Origin: Sipunculus nudus
Taxonomy: Eukaryota > Annelida > Sipuncula > Golfingiida > Sipunculidae
Direction: 5' to 3'
DNA: 64,000 nucleotides
Assembly (NCBI GenBank): GCA_026874595.1
Contig: CM049306.1
Location: forward strand, 20,575,019 to 20,639,018
The notes under the pieces were generated by a model. It was not told the origin of the DNA. It searched no databases and saw nothing but the letters and a program-made list of their open reading frames with translations. Below are positions 24,649-36,489 of the stretch, one piece after another; position 1 is the first letter of the stretch; the number at the start of each line of letters is the position of its first letter. The position numbers and the translations under genes are program-made.

Positions 24649-27600
24649 TAAAGGGAGTGTGTCACAAGATTGTCACAAGATTGTCACAAACATGGCATAG
24701 ACTTTCCCAAACAAATTTACAAGCAAGTATAAAGGATGTGTGTCACAAGATTGTCACTGTCACAAGATTGTCACAAACATGGCACCGACTTTCCTAAGCA
24801 AATTTACAAGCAAGTATTAAGGGTGAGTGTCACAATATTGTCACTGTCACAAGATTGTCACAAACATGGCATAGACTTTCCCAAGCATTTTTACAAGCAA
24901 TTATAAAGGGTGTGTGTCACAAGATTGTCACTGTCACAAGATTGTCACAAACATGGCATAGACTTTCCCAAGCAAATTTACCAGCAAGCATCAAGGGAGT
25001 GTGTCACAAGATTGTCACAAGATTGTCACAAACATGGCATAGACTTTCCCAAGCAAATTTACCAGCAAGCATAAAGGGTGTGTGTCACAAGATTGACACA
25101 AGATTGTCACAAACATGGCATAGACTTTCCCAAACAAATTTACAAGTAAGTATAAAGGGTGTGTGTCACAAGATTGTCACTGTCACAAGATTGTCACAAA
25201 CATGGCATAGACTTTCCTAAGCAAATTTACAAGCAAGTATAAAGGGTGTGTGTCACAAGATTGTCACTGTCACAAGATTGTCACAAACATGGCATAGACT
25301 TTCCTGAGCAATTTTACAAGCAATTATAAAGGGTGTGTGTCACAAGATTGTCACTGTCACAAGATTGTCACAAACATGGCACAGACTGTCCCATGAAAAT
25401 TTACAACAAGTATAAAGGCTGTATGTCACAAGATTGTCACAAGATTGTCACAAACATGGCATAGACTTTCCCAAGCAAATTTACCAGCAAGCATAAAGGG
25501 TGTGTGTCACAAGATTGTCACAAGATTGTCACAAACATGGCATAGACTTTCCCAAACAAATTTACAAGCAAGTATAAATTGTGTGTGTCACAAGATTGTC
25601 ACTGTCACAAACATGTCGCAAACATGGCACAGACTTTCCCAAGCAAATTTAGAAGCAAGTATAAAGGGTGTGTGTCACGAAATTGTCACTGTCACAAGAT
25701 TGTCACAAACATGGCATAGACTTTCCCAAGCAAATTTACAAGCAAGTATAAAGGGTGTGTGTCACAAGATTGTCACTGTCACAAGATTGTCACAAACATG
25801 GCATAGACTTTCCCAAGCAAATTTACCAGTAAGCATAAAGGGAGTGTGTCACAAGATTGTCACAAGATTGTCACAAACATGGCATAGACTTTCCCAAGCA
25901 AATTTACAAGCAAGTATAAAGGGTGTGTGTCACAAGATTGTCACTGTCACAAGATTGTCACAACCATGGCATAGACTTTCCCAAGCAAACTTACAAGCAA
26001 GTATAAAGGGTGTGTGTCACGAAATTGTCACTGTCACAAGATTGTCACAAACATGGCATAGACTTTTCTAAGCAATTTAACAAGCAAGTATAAAGGGTGT
26101 GTGTCACAAGATTGTCACTGTCACAAGATTGTCACAAACATGGCATAGACTTTCCCAAGCAATTTTACTAGCAATTATAAAGGGTGTGTGTCACAAGATT
26201 GTCACTGTCACAAGATTGTCACAAACATGGCATAGACTTTCCCAAGCAAATTTACAAGCAAGCATAAAGGGAGTGTGTCACAAGATTGTCACAAGATTGT
26301 CACAAACATGGCATAGACTTTCCCAAACAATTTACAAGCAAGTATAAAGGGTGTGTGTCACAAGATTGTCACTGTCACAAGATTGTCACAAACATGGCAC
26401 AGACTTTCCTAAGCAAATTTACAACCAAGTATTAAGGGGGTGTGTCACAAGATTGTCACTGTCACAAGATTGTCACAAACATGGCATAGTCTTTCCCAAG
26501 CAAATTTACCAGCTAGCAAAATGGGAGTGTCACAAGATTGTCACACTATTGTCACAAACATGGCATAGACTTTTCCAAGCAAATTTACAAGCAAGTATAA
26601 AGGGTGTGTGTTACAAGATTGTCACTGTCACAAGATTGTCACAAACATGGCACAGACTGCCCATGAAAATTTACAAGCAAGTATAAAGGGTTTGTGTCAC
26701 AAGATTGTCACTGTCACAAGATTGTCACAAACATGGCACAGACTTTCCCAAGCAAATTTACAAGCAAGTATAAAGGGTGTGTGTCACAAGATTGTCACTG
26801 TCACAAGATTGTCACAAACATGGCATAGACTTTCCCAAGCAAATTTACCAGTAAGCATAAAGGGAGTGTGTCACAAGATTGTCACAAGATTGTCACAAAC
26901 ATGGCATAGACTTTCCCAAGCAAATTTACAAGCAAGTATAAAGGGTGTGTGTCACAAGATTGTCACTGTCACAATATTGTCACAACCATGGCATAGACTT
27001 TCCCAAGCAAACTTACAAGCAAGTATAAAGGGTGTGTGTCACAAGATTGTCACTGTCACAAGATTGTCACAAACATGGCATACACTTTTCTAAGCAATTT
27101 AACAAGCAAGTATAAAGGGTGTGTGTCACAAGATTGTCACTGTCACAAGATTGTCACAAACATGGCATAGACTTTCCCAAGCAATTTTACAAGCAATTAT
27201 GAAGGGTGTGTGTCACAAGATTATCACTGTCACAAGATTGTCACAAACATGGCATAGACTTTCCCAAGCAAATTTACAAGCAATTATGAAGGGTGTGTGT
27301 CACAAGATTATCACTGTCACAAGATTGTCATAAACATGGCATAGACTTTTCCAAGCAAATTTACAAGCAAGTATAAAGGGTGTGTGTCACAAGATTGTCA
27401 CTGTCACAAGATTGTCACAAACATGGCACAGACTTTCCTAAGCAAATTTACAACCAAGTATAAAGGGTGTGTGTCACAAGATTGTCACTGTCACAAGATT
27501 GTCACAAACATGGCATAGTCTTTCCCAAGCAAATTTACCAGCTAGCATAATGGGAGTGTCACAAGATTGTCACACGATTGTCCCAAACATGGCATAGACT

Positions 27601-28162
27601 TTTCCAAGCAAATTTACAAGCAAGTATAAAGGGTGTGTGTCACAAGATTGTCACTGTCACAAGATTGTCACAAACATGGCATAGACTCTCCCAAGCAAAT
27701 TTACAAGCAAGTATAAAGGGTGTGTGTCACAAGATTGTCACTGTCACAAGATTGTCACAAACATGGCATAGACTTTCCCAAGCAAATTTACTAGCAAGCA
27801 TCAAGGGAGTGTGTCACAAGATTGTCACTGTCACAAGATTGTCACAAACATGGCATAGACTTCCCCAAGCATTTTTACAAGCAATTATAAAGGGTGTGTG
27901 TTACAAGATTGTTACTGTCACAAGATTGTCACAAACATGGCACAGACTGCCCATGAAAATTTACAAGCAAGTATAAAGGGTGTGTGTCACAAGATTGTCA
28001 CTGTCACAAGATTGTCACAAACATGGCACAGACTTTCCCAAGCAAATTTACAAGCAAGTATAAGGGGTGTGTGTCACAAGATTGTCACTGTCACAAGATT
28101 GTCACAGACATGACACAGACTGTCTCAAGTAATTTTATAAGCAAGTATAAAGGGTGTGTGTC
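24649..28162 (+). repeat. Satellite A, right arm of the inner element
   Basis: About 3.5 kb of the 87/81-bp monomer in plus orientation, less than half the length of its opposed left arm. It contains the undisturbed equivalent (25644-25651 plus flanks) of the site into which the inner element itself inserted in the outer copy. Confidence 0.93.
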
Positions 28163-28278
28163 AGGCTATGGCTAGCCGTTGTCCGGTGAACCATCCCTAA
28201 CCCCGACCACCGCCCCTATATCTTTCGACAGGGAAAGGGGCCCTGTGTGTAGAGGGTTGGGGAAATGGAGGTAGTCCC
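28163..28278 (+). mobile_element. Inner element, unique right end domain (116 bp)
   Basis: Identical, as far as compared, to the outer right end 32234-32349. It starts AGGCTATGGCTAGCCG (containing the palindrome GGCTAGCC), has a GC-rich middle with CCCTAACCCCGACC and ends GGGGAAATGGAGGTAGTCCC. Confidence 0.88.
28259..28278 (-). repeat. Inner right terminal inverted repeat
   Basis: Read on the minus strand it is GGGACTACCTCCATTTCCCC, 19 of 20 identical to the left terminus at 14211. Confidence 0.92.
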
Positions 28279-28286
28279 CAAATTTA
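28279..28286. repeat. Inner target-site duplication, right copy (CAAATTTA)
   Basis: Exact match to 14203-14210. It is followed by GAAGCAAGTATAAAGGG, the normal continuation of the interrupted satellite monomer. Confidence 0.93.
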
Positions 28287-31200
28287 GAAGCAAGTATAAA
28301 GGGTGTGTGTCACAAAATTGTCACTGTCACAAGATTGTCACAAACATGGCATAGACTTTCCCAAGCAAATTTACAAGCAAGTATAAAAGGTGTGTGTCAC
28401 AAGATTGTCACTGTCACAAGATTGTCACAAACATGGCATAGACTTTCCCAAGCAAATTTACCAGTAAGCATAAAGGGAGTGTGTCACAAGATTGTCACAA
28501 GATTGTCACAAACATGGCATAGACTTTCCCAAGCAAATTTACAAGCAAGTATAAAGGGTGTGTGTCACAAGATTGTCACTGTCACAAGATTGTCACAACC
28601 ATGGCATAGACTTTCCCAAGCAAACTTACAAGCAAGTATAAAGGGTGTGTGTCACAAGATTGTCACTGTCACAAGATTGTCACAAACATGGCATAGACTT
28701 TTCTAAGCAATTTAACAAGCAAGTATAAAGGGTGTGTGTCACAAGATTGTCACTGTCACAAGATTGTCACAAACATGGCACAGACTGTCCCATGAAAATT
28801 TACAACAAGTATAAAGGCTGTGTGTCACAAGATTGTCACAAGATTGTCACAAACATGGCATAGACTTTCCCAAGCAAATTTACCAGCAAGCATAAAGGGT
28901 GTGTGTCACAAGATTGTCACAAGATTGTCACAAACATGGCATAGACTTTCCCAAACAAATTTACAAGCAAGTATAAATTGTGTGTGTCACAAGATTGTCA
29001 CTGTCACAAACATGTCGCAAACATGGCACAGACTTTCCCAAGCAAATTTAGAAGCAAGTATAAAGGGTGTGTGTCACAAAATTGTCACTGTCACAAGATT
29101 GTCACAAACATGGCATAGACTTTCCCAAGCAAATTTACAAGCAAGTATAAAAGGTGTGTGTCACAAGATTGTCACTGTCACAAGATTGTCACAAACATGG
29201 CATAGACTTTCCCAAGCAAATTTACCAGTAAGCATAAAGGGAGTGTGTCACAAGATTGTCACAAGATTGTCACAAACATGGCATAGACTTTCCCAAGCAA
29301 ATTTACAAGCAAGTATAAAGGGTGTGTGTCACAAGATTGTCACTGTCACAAGATTGTCACAACCATGGCATAGACTTTCCCAAGCAAACTTACAAGCAAG
29401 TATAAAGGGTGTGTGTCACAAGATTGTCACTGTCACAAGATTGTCACAAACATGGCATAGACTTTTCTAAGCAATTTAACAAGCAAGTATAAAGGGTGTG
29501 TGTCACAAGATTGTCACTGTCACAAGATTGTCACAAACATGGCATAGACTTTCCCAAGCAATTTTACAAGCAATTATGAAGGGTGTGTGTCACAAGATTG
29601 TCACTGTCACAAGATTGTCACAAACATGGCACAGACTTTCCCAAGCAAATTTACAAGCAAGCATAAAGGGAGTGTGTCACAAGATTGTCACAAGATTGTC
29701 ACAAACATGGCATAGACTTTCCCAAACAAATTTACAAGCAAGTATAAAGGGTGTGTGTCACAAGATTGTCACTGTCACAAGATTGTCACAAACATGGCAC
29801 AGACTTTCCTAAGCAAATTTACAACCAAGTATAAAGGGTGTGTGTCACAAGATTGTCACTGTCACAAGATTGTCACAAACATGGCATAGTCTTTCCCAAG
29901 CAAATTTACCAGCTAGCAAAATGGGAGTGTCACAAGATTGTCACACGATTGTCAAAAACATGGCATTGACTTTATCAAGCAAATTTACAAGCAAGTATAA
30001 AGGGTGTGTGTCACAAGATTGTCACTGTCACAAGATTGTCACAAACATGGCATAGACTTTCCCCAAGCAAATTTACAAGCAAGTATAAACGGCGTGTGTC
30101 ACAAGATTGTCACTGTCACAAGATTGTCACAAACATGGCATAGACTTTCCCAAGCAAATTTACTAGCAAGCATCAAGGGAGTGTGTCAGAAGATTGTCAC
30201 AATATTGTCACAAACATGGCATAGACTTTCCCAAGCAAATTTACCAGCAAACATAAAGAGTGTGTCACAAGATTGTCACAATATTGTCACAAACATGGCA
30301 TAGACTTTCCCAAACAAATTTACAAGCAAGTATAAAGGGTGTGTGTCACAAGATTGTCACTGTCACAAGATTGTCACAAACATGGCACAGACATTCCCAA
30401 GCAAATTTACAAGCAAGTATAAAGGGTGTGTGTCACAAGATTGTCACTGTCACAAGATTGTCACAAACATGGCATAGACTTTCCCAAGCATTTTTACAAG
30501 CAATTATAAAGGGTGTGTGTTACAAGATTGTCACTGTCACAAGATTGTCACAAACATGGCACAGACTGCCCATGAAAATTTACAAGCAAGTATAAAGGGT
30601 GTGTGTCACAAGATTGTCACTGTCACAAGATTGTCACAAACATGGCACAGACTTTCCCAAGCAAATTTACAAGCAAGTATAAAGGGTGTGTGTCACAAGA
30701 TTGTCACTGTCACAAGATTGTCACAAACATGGCATAGACTTTCCCAAGCAAATTTACCAGTAAGCATAAAGGGAGTGTGTCACAAGATTGTCACAAGATT
30801 GTCACAAACATGGCATAGACTTTCCCAAGCAAATTTACAAGCAAGTATAAAGGGTGTGTGTCACAAGATTGTCACTGTCACAAGATTGTCACAACCATGG
30901 CATAGACTTTCCCAAGCAAACTTACAAGCAAGTATAAAGGGTGTGTGTCACAAGATTGTCACTGTCACAAGATTGTCACAAACATGGCATACACTTTTCT
31001 AAGCAATTTAACAAGCAAGTATAAAGGGTGTGTGTCACAAGATTGTCACTGTCACAAGATTGTCACAAACATGGCATAGACTTTCCCAAGAAATTTTACA
31101 AGCAATTATGAAGGGTGTGTGTCACAAGATTATCACTGTCACAAGATTGTCACAAACATGGCACAGACTTTCCCATGCAAATTTACAAGCAAGCATAAAG

Positions 31201-32233
31201 GGAGTGTGTCACAAGATTGTCACAAGATTGTCACAAACATGGCATAGACTTTTCCAAGCAAATTTACAAGCAAGTATAAAGGGTGTGTGTCACAAGATTG
31301 TCACTGTCACAAGATTGTCACAAACATGGCACAGACTTTCCTAAGCAAATTTACAACCAAGTATAAAGGGTGTGTGTCACAAGATTGTCACTGTCACAAG
31401 ATTGTCACAAACATGGCATAGTCTTTCCCAAGCAAATTTACCAGCTAGCATAATGGGAGTGTCACAAGATTGTCACACGACTGTCACAAACATGGCATAG
31501 ACTTTTCCAAGCAAATTTACAAGCAAGTATAAAGGGTGTGTGTCACAAGATTGTCACTGTCACAAGATTGTCACAAACATGGCATAGACTCTCCCAAGCA
31601 AATTTACAAGCAAGTATAAAGGGTGTGTGTCACAAGATTGTCACTGTCACAAGATTGTCACAAACATGGATTAGACTTTCCCAAGCAAATTTACTAGCAA
31701 GCAAAAAGAGAGTTTGTCACAAGATTGTCACAATATTGTCACAAACATGGCATAGACTTTCCCAAGCAAATTTACCAGCAAGTATAAAGGGTGTGTGTCA
31801 CAAGATTGTCACTGTCACAAGATTGTCACAAACATGGCACAGACTTTCCCAAGCAAATTTACAAGCAAGTATAAAGGGTGTGTGTCACAAGATTGTCACT
31901 GTCACAAGATTGTCACAAACATGGCATAGACTTCCCCAAGCATTTTTACAAGCAATCATAAAGGGTGTGTGTTACAAGATTGTCACTGTCACAAGATTGT
32001 CACAAACATGGCACAGACTGCCCATGAAAATTTACAAGCAAGTATAAAGGGTGTGTGTCACAAGATTGTCACTGTCACAAGATTGTCACAAACATGGCAC
32101 AGACTTTCCCAAGCAAATTTACAAGCAAGTATAAGGGGTGTGTGTCACAAGATTGTCACTGTCACAAGATTGTCACAGACATGGCACAGACTGTCTCAAG
32201 TAATTTTATAAGCAAGTATAAAGGGTGTGTGTC
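28287..32233 (+). repeat. Satellite A, right arm of the outer element, part 2
   Basis: Continuation of the plus arm after the inner insertion. A tandem duplication of about 764 bp spans the insertion point: the sequence before the insertion (about 13930-14210) plus that after it (28287 to about 28738) recurs uninterrupted at about 28739-29500. That second copy preserves the empty target site at 29043-29050. Confidence 0.9.
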
Positions 32234-32349
32234 AGGCTATGGCTAGCCGTTGTCCGGTGAACCATCCCTAACCCCGACCACCGCCCCTATATCTTTCGAC
32301 AGGGAAAGGGGCCCTGTGTGTAGAGGGTTGGGGAAATGGAGGTAGTCCC
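32234..32349 (+). mobile_element. Outer element, unique right end domain (116 bp)
   Basis: Non-satellite terminus starting AGGCTATGGCTAGCCG and ending in the inverted repeat. Compared with the inner right end I see no base difference. Confidence 0.88.
32330..32349 (-). repeat. Outer right terminal inverted repeat
   Basis: Minus-strand reading GGGACTACCTCCATTTCCCC, 19 of 20 identical to the outer left terminus, mismatch at base 5. Confidence 0.9.
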
Positions 32350-32357
32350 CACCTTAA
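32350..32357. repeat. Outer target-site duplication, right copy (CACCTTAA)
   Basis: Exact match to 3518-3525. The flanking DNA beyond it is unrelated to the satellites. Confidence 0.9.
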
Positions 32358-33204
32358 ACACATCAAGGAATATCAGTACAGGGCGTGCAGGGCGCGGTTT
32401 GGGTGGGACCTCCCGGGCCTCACGGGACCAGGATCCCGTGCCCCACGTGTTGAGTGCGATTTGTTAAGCCCGCCATTACCGACCCCATGCAGTCACAATG
32501 AGTGCACCCCGGTCACTCTTTAACGTCTGCCAGTGTGAAGGTCAAGGTCGATAACGATGGAGATCGTCATAAGTCTTCTTCATTGTTGAAATGATTACCA
32601 TATCAGAATATGTATATAACGAGTGAATGGAATATTTTGTGTGTTGGAGCGTTTAATGGACATATCTTGTATAAAAGTCTAAATCAATGATTACTGAGCA
32701 TGCACGGTAGACTTGCAGTTGATTGGTTGTAAGTGCGGAAGGGTCATGCGTGAAAAAGAACTACTCGGCGCGGGGCGGATGGGCAATAATAAGAACAGCT
32801 TGGAGTACGATCAAGAATGCCTCCGAGCATGTTGACTTCCCTAGAGTTGGACGCCGCAATGTTTTTTTTTTTCTATTTTTTTACTATTGAACAGATCCCG
32901 CTCTATTTCCGATCTGTATGGCTGAGATAATGAAACGTCTCAAGTTCTGTGGCGAATAGTATCATTGTCTTTCTCCAAAATGGCCCTAGATACGTTTTCT
33001 ACTAAGGTTGCATTATTTAAGGATAAGTTTTTCAGCACTTATGGTTTTAAGTACCGTTTATGGTACATACTTCAATAAGAAGAATCCATTAGTGGAATGT
33101 GGCAGGTGTTCTTTGACCTTTTAAACTTCCATTTTTACATTCGGGATATTTTTCTTATTGTATTCTTTCAATTGTGTTTGTTATCCTTCTACATGAATTG
33201 GCTT

Positions 33205-33245
<41 letters not shown>

Positions 33246-35760
33246 AGAGCGTCTTGAATGGCTATTTTATAAATGATCCCTTTTCTTCCTATACCAGGCT
33301 ATTTTCATTTTGGTATCTTCACTTTTACTTTCACATGTAAAATCACAGCTGCCAGTAAGAAAGCTTTTAATTTATAAATGCAAATACAAAAGCAGCACCA
33401 AAAGGGCTTTCTTGTAAAATGTAATTAAGAATCATGCAATCTACAAATCTTGATAACAATGCACCATGAGAATAATATATTAACAAACTGAATAAACCTC
33501 AAATGTATTTCAGTGCATCTGCGTCTAATGACATTCATAACGCCATTAGCTAAAGCCCTGAGGAAAAGGGCGTGTACACACTAGATCGATCAAACTCAGC
33601 ACAAGAACGCCTCATATATATCATGTACCGCCATATACTTAAAAGACTATATAGCATGTGCAACACCGCGTATTTGTATACCATCAATTTGAAACATGCA
33701 TGCGTATATAGGTTTTTTTAGATACCGATATTGCATGCATGCATGTGGACCATAAAAGCGCCGCTGATAAAACATGAACATCAAACATTAATTTAATACA
33801 AGAGTTAATTTTGATCATGGTGGCGTAAATAAATGCTTGACCGCAATCATGGTTAAAATTCCGTTCGGACCACTCTATATATACGCTCTAAGACTCCTGG
33901 TCAAAGTCTTGACCACAAGGTTGTGCCGTCCCTTTCCCGAAGTAATTGGTACTGTGCAAGCATAGGCGGCAGACTAATGCATGTATAACGGAAACTTTAC
34001 TATGTATGTCCCGACGCATGGAGACAGAAAAAAGCTACACGAATGAACATGTTTGAAAGACCAGAAAAGCAAAGTTTTAAGTGACATTGTCGGTGCACGT
34101 TATATCAAGTCTAATCTTTTATTTATTAAAGAAAATAAAAAAAAAAATCTGAAACAAAAAGTGTCTTCAACTGCAAAAGTGTTGTCTATTGATCAGTTTC
34201 TGAAGCACCATTTCACCGGGTTTGCGATGCGAACGAGTAAACACTATATATGTATATTATAACTAACATTATATAGCATGCTATATTATGTGTGAGAAGA
34301 CAGGATGCGAGTTTAGAGTTTAATTTACATTATAAAATAAGTTGAAAAGGGTCCCGATTAAATATGACAAAAATTAATTTGTGTTCCAACTTTCTAGGTG
34401 ACAAAAGTAACAACAAAATATGCTGTAAAATATGTATTTAACTTTTCACCCATGCATTGCATGTTTTTGTGTAACAAAGAAAAAGCAAAGGAAATTTTAA
34501 GGGGGCCCAATCACATATAGAGCATGTTGAATTTACAAGTAAAATAGCCTCTTCCCTCTAAAATGAATTGGTACTTGCTAAACTATTATCCTGAAACCGT
34601 TTGCTTAGTCCGGTATACGAGTGTGAAAAAAGTGGACCGGGCGCGATCATAGGTGTAAAATTAAACACAGTGCTACAGCTCGTGTCAATCTGGAGATTCC
34701 CGATTGACTTTGTCCAAAAAATGAGATACATGTTCTTGCTACCTGAAACATCACGTGTTGCTGCTCACAATCGGACTTACGGTCACGCGGGAGTGTCTGG
34801 TAAACAAACACACGTGGACTGTGTTAACCAACACGCAGAGCCATAACAAGGTGCTGAACCGCTGTATGCGAAGTACTGAGCCTGTGTGCTGGGATGTTTT
34901 TGCCGGTAAACTTTTGTATAAAGCAAGACTGAACTGTTAGTGTGGAAGAGTAGGCATAATATAGCTCCTGATTATGTCCCTTTAAAAACACGGACCATGC
35001 ACGAGTGATACTGTTTTCATTGCAAGCTTGCGATGCATATGCGTGTTTTCTTTTTCATTTATCATCAATATCAATACAAGGGTGCACGTGGTAGATACAT
35101 AGATTGTACAGCTGAAGGGTATACTTTGTATTCTACGTGTCATCTTCCATTTACTTTTTTACAGGGCTTCAGATAAACGCAATGAAATGCCAATGAAATA
35201 TGTTTGAAATAGTTTTAAATTGTGTTAAAGGGGAATATATATATACTATATGGTTTTAAACCAGTATATACTCCATATTACTTGGTATTTATATAAGAAT
35301 TCTTTCCTATGATGATTCCAGGCCTAGAAAACAATTAGGATATAAAGAGGTTAAATGTGTCCCTAATCAAAATATATCGCGAAAGCATGTAAAGAATAGT
35401 GTTCTTAACTGAATGTAAACCATGAAGGTGATAATTAAATAGGGGATTATTCGTCGTGATTATTTCAGGTATTCTAGACAGTCTACAATAATTATTATTT
35501 ATGTACTTGGAGATCTTGTGCCAATGAACGTACGAACCTGACATACGATATTGTTCCAGTGATACTTCCCCATGCAGGGTAGTAAATCTAAATGTAATTA
35601 TTTTATCGATCTTATGTAACATGTCTTCCGGTGTCCTGCAAATAATTGATGTGTTTTTCTTCGTTCTGTTACATTTGCATCTATGGCAAGCATTGCTTTC
35701 ATCTTTCAAAGTTATCAATATTTCCACTTGTTGAGCATGTCTCACATGCAGTGCTCTAGG
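32358..35760. other. Non-coding right flank with GA microsatellite
   Basis: The first ~200 bp are GC-richer than the surroundings but show no open frame of note. A GA tract occupies about 33207-33248. The rest is AT-rich with TGCATGCA-type motifs and no supportable gene. Confidence 0.6.
33207..33248. repeat. GA dinucleotide microsatellite
   Basis: About 42 bp of GAGAGA with two GG interruptions near its end. Confidence 0.95.
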
Positions 35761-35762
35761 AG

Positions 35763-36489
35763 ACCGGTATATATCAGGCCAAATTACCCCCTTTCATTTT
35801 ACCCCCGGGGGTATAATCTGTAACGTAGCCTAGGCCATGGGTATTATTGGATGCATGGGCTGGTCATGATTTTACTCCGGGGAACAATTTGTCTTAGTAT
35901 GTTATATAATTGTGTACTCCTTACAGGCTAAAGTACACTATTTCTTGCTTTGTAACTGTATACTTTATACCTTTTTAAATATGTATTTTGACATTATATA
36001 TTTTATCTTCTGCACATGTCTTTTTTTTCAGATAAATTTATTCAGATATTTTGGAAGGAGCGGTCTAGCTGTTGACATGCCAAAAATGAGAGAGAATAAT
36101 TGTAGGCGATTAAAACTGTAGTTTCCGACCCATCATGCAGTCAGGTTTTATCAGAGACGAGGAGGTTAACAATTTAAAAATAAGAGATCAAATTGACATT
36201 CACATGCGTATATACACCACAAGCGATACACTGGAATACTATTTTTAGCCAAGGACTCTATGGTTGTATCGTTTGACATAAAAAAAAAACGAAATGCATA
36301 CTATTTACTTAGATATCACTGCATTTGTTGTCATTTCAATGCATTTTTTACAGTGATTTTAGAATGGACTATTTGTTTCTGTTTTAATACTGAGTTTCTT
36401 TGACTGTATATTTCCGGGGGTATATATTCTTGCTTAGGCATGTGGTATATAAACAAGACAGAGGGTATAATTTGGCCTTTAACACCGGT
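35763..36489. repeat. Inverted-repeat element, probable MITE-like remnant
   Basis: The left edge ACCGGT followed by AGGCCAAATTACCCC (35763-35790) is mirrored at the right edge by GGGTATAATTTGGCCT and ACCGGT (36463-36489). Between them lie a CCCCCGGGGGTATAATCTG block and AT-rich DNA. The ends are imperfect and no target duplication was identified. Confidence 0.5.

Larger units (their letters stand above)
14211..28278. mobile_element. Inner, complete copy of the same element (14,068 bp)
   Basis: A full-length copy nested in the plus arm of the outer element, in the same orientation. Its ends are GGGATTACCTCCATTTCCCC and, read from the other strand, GGGACTACCTCCATTTCCCC, identical to the outer ends. 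Order inside: left end (14211-14379), satellite A minus (14380-22024), satellite B (22025-24648), satellite A plus (24649-28162), right end (28163-28278). Between about 14470 and 16430 its left arm is colinear with outer positions shifted by about 6975 bp, so it lacks the outermost 3.7 kb of the outer left arm but has its own internal duplications. No transposase frame is present. Confidence 0.9.
3526..32349. mobile_element. Outer satellite-armed foldback DNA transposon (interrupted)
   Basis: The element begins GGGATTACCTCCATTTCCCC and its other end, read on the minus strand, begins GGGACTACCTCCATTTCCCC, a 19 of 20 match. Inside, in order: unique left end, satellite A in minus orientation (3746-12028), satellite B core (12029-13207), satellite A in plus orientation (13208-14210, resuming 28287-32233), unique right end. 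A second full copy interrupts the plus arm; without it and one target copy the outer element is 14,748 bp. Inverted arms made of tandem repeats with 8-bp target duplications resemble the foldback/TU class known from flies and sea urchins. No transposase was found, so it is probably mobilised in trans. Eight-bp duplications also fit hAT, Merlin and P superfamilies; the termini alone do not decide between them. Confidence 0.85.

Noticed and set aside
3996-32047. Many long open reading frames (up to 273 codons) with a 29-residue repeat
   Set aside because: They follow from an 87/81-bp monomer lacking stops in one frame. They change frame at indels, appear on opposite strands in the opposed arms and have no gene structure.
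3746-32233. CRISPR array
   Set aside because: The period is regular but there are no unique spacers: adjacent monomers are variants of each other along their whole length, and the context is animal DNA without cas genes.
3526-32349. Helitron/Helentron with tandem-repeat core, as in bivalve Pearl-like elements
   Set aside because: Those lack long inverted ends and 8-bp target duplications, both of which are present here for two independent insertions.
3521-32357. TTAA-specific element (piggyBac or Kolobok type), since TTAA lies at both borders
   Set aside because: Using TTAA as the duplication leaves CACC inside the right end and misaligns the inverted repeats by four bases, and the inner copy's duplication CAAATTTA has no TTAA.
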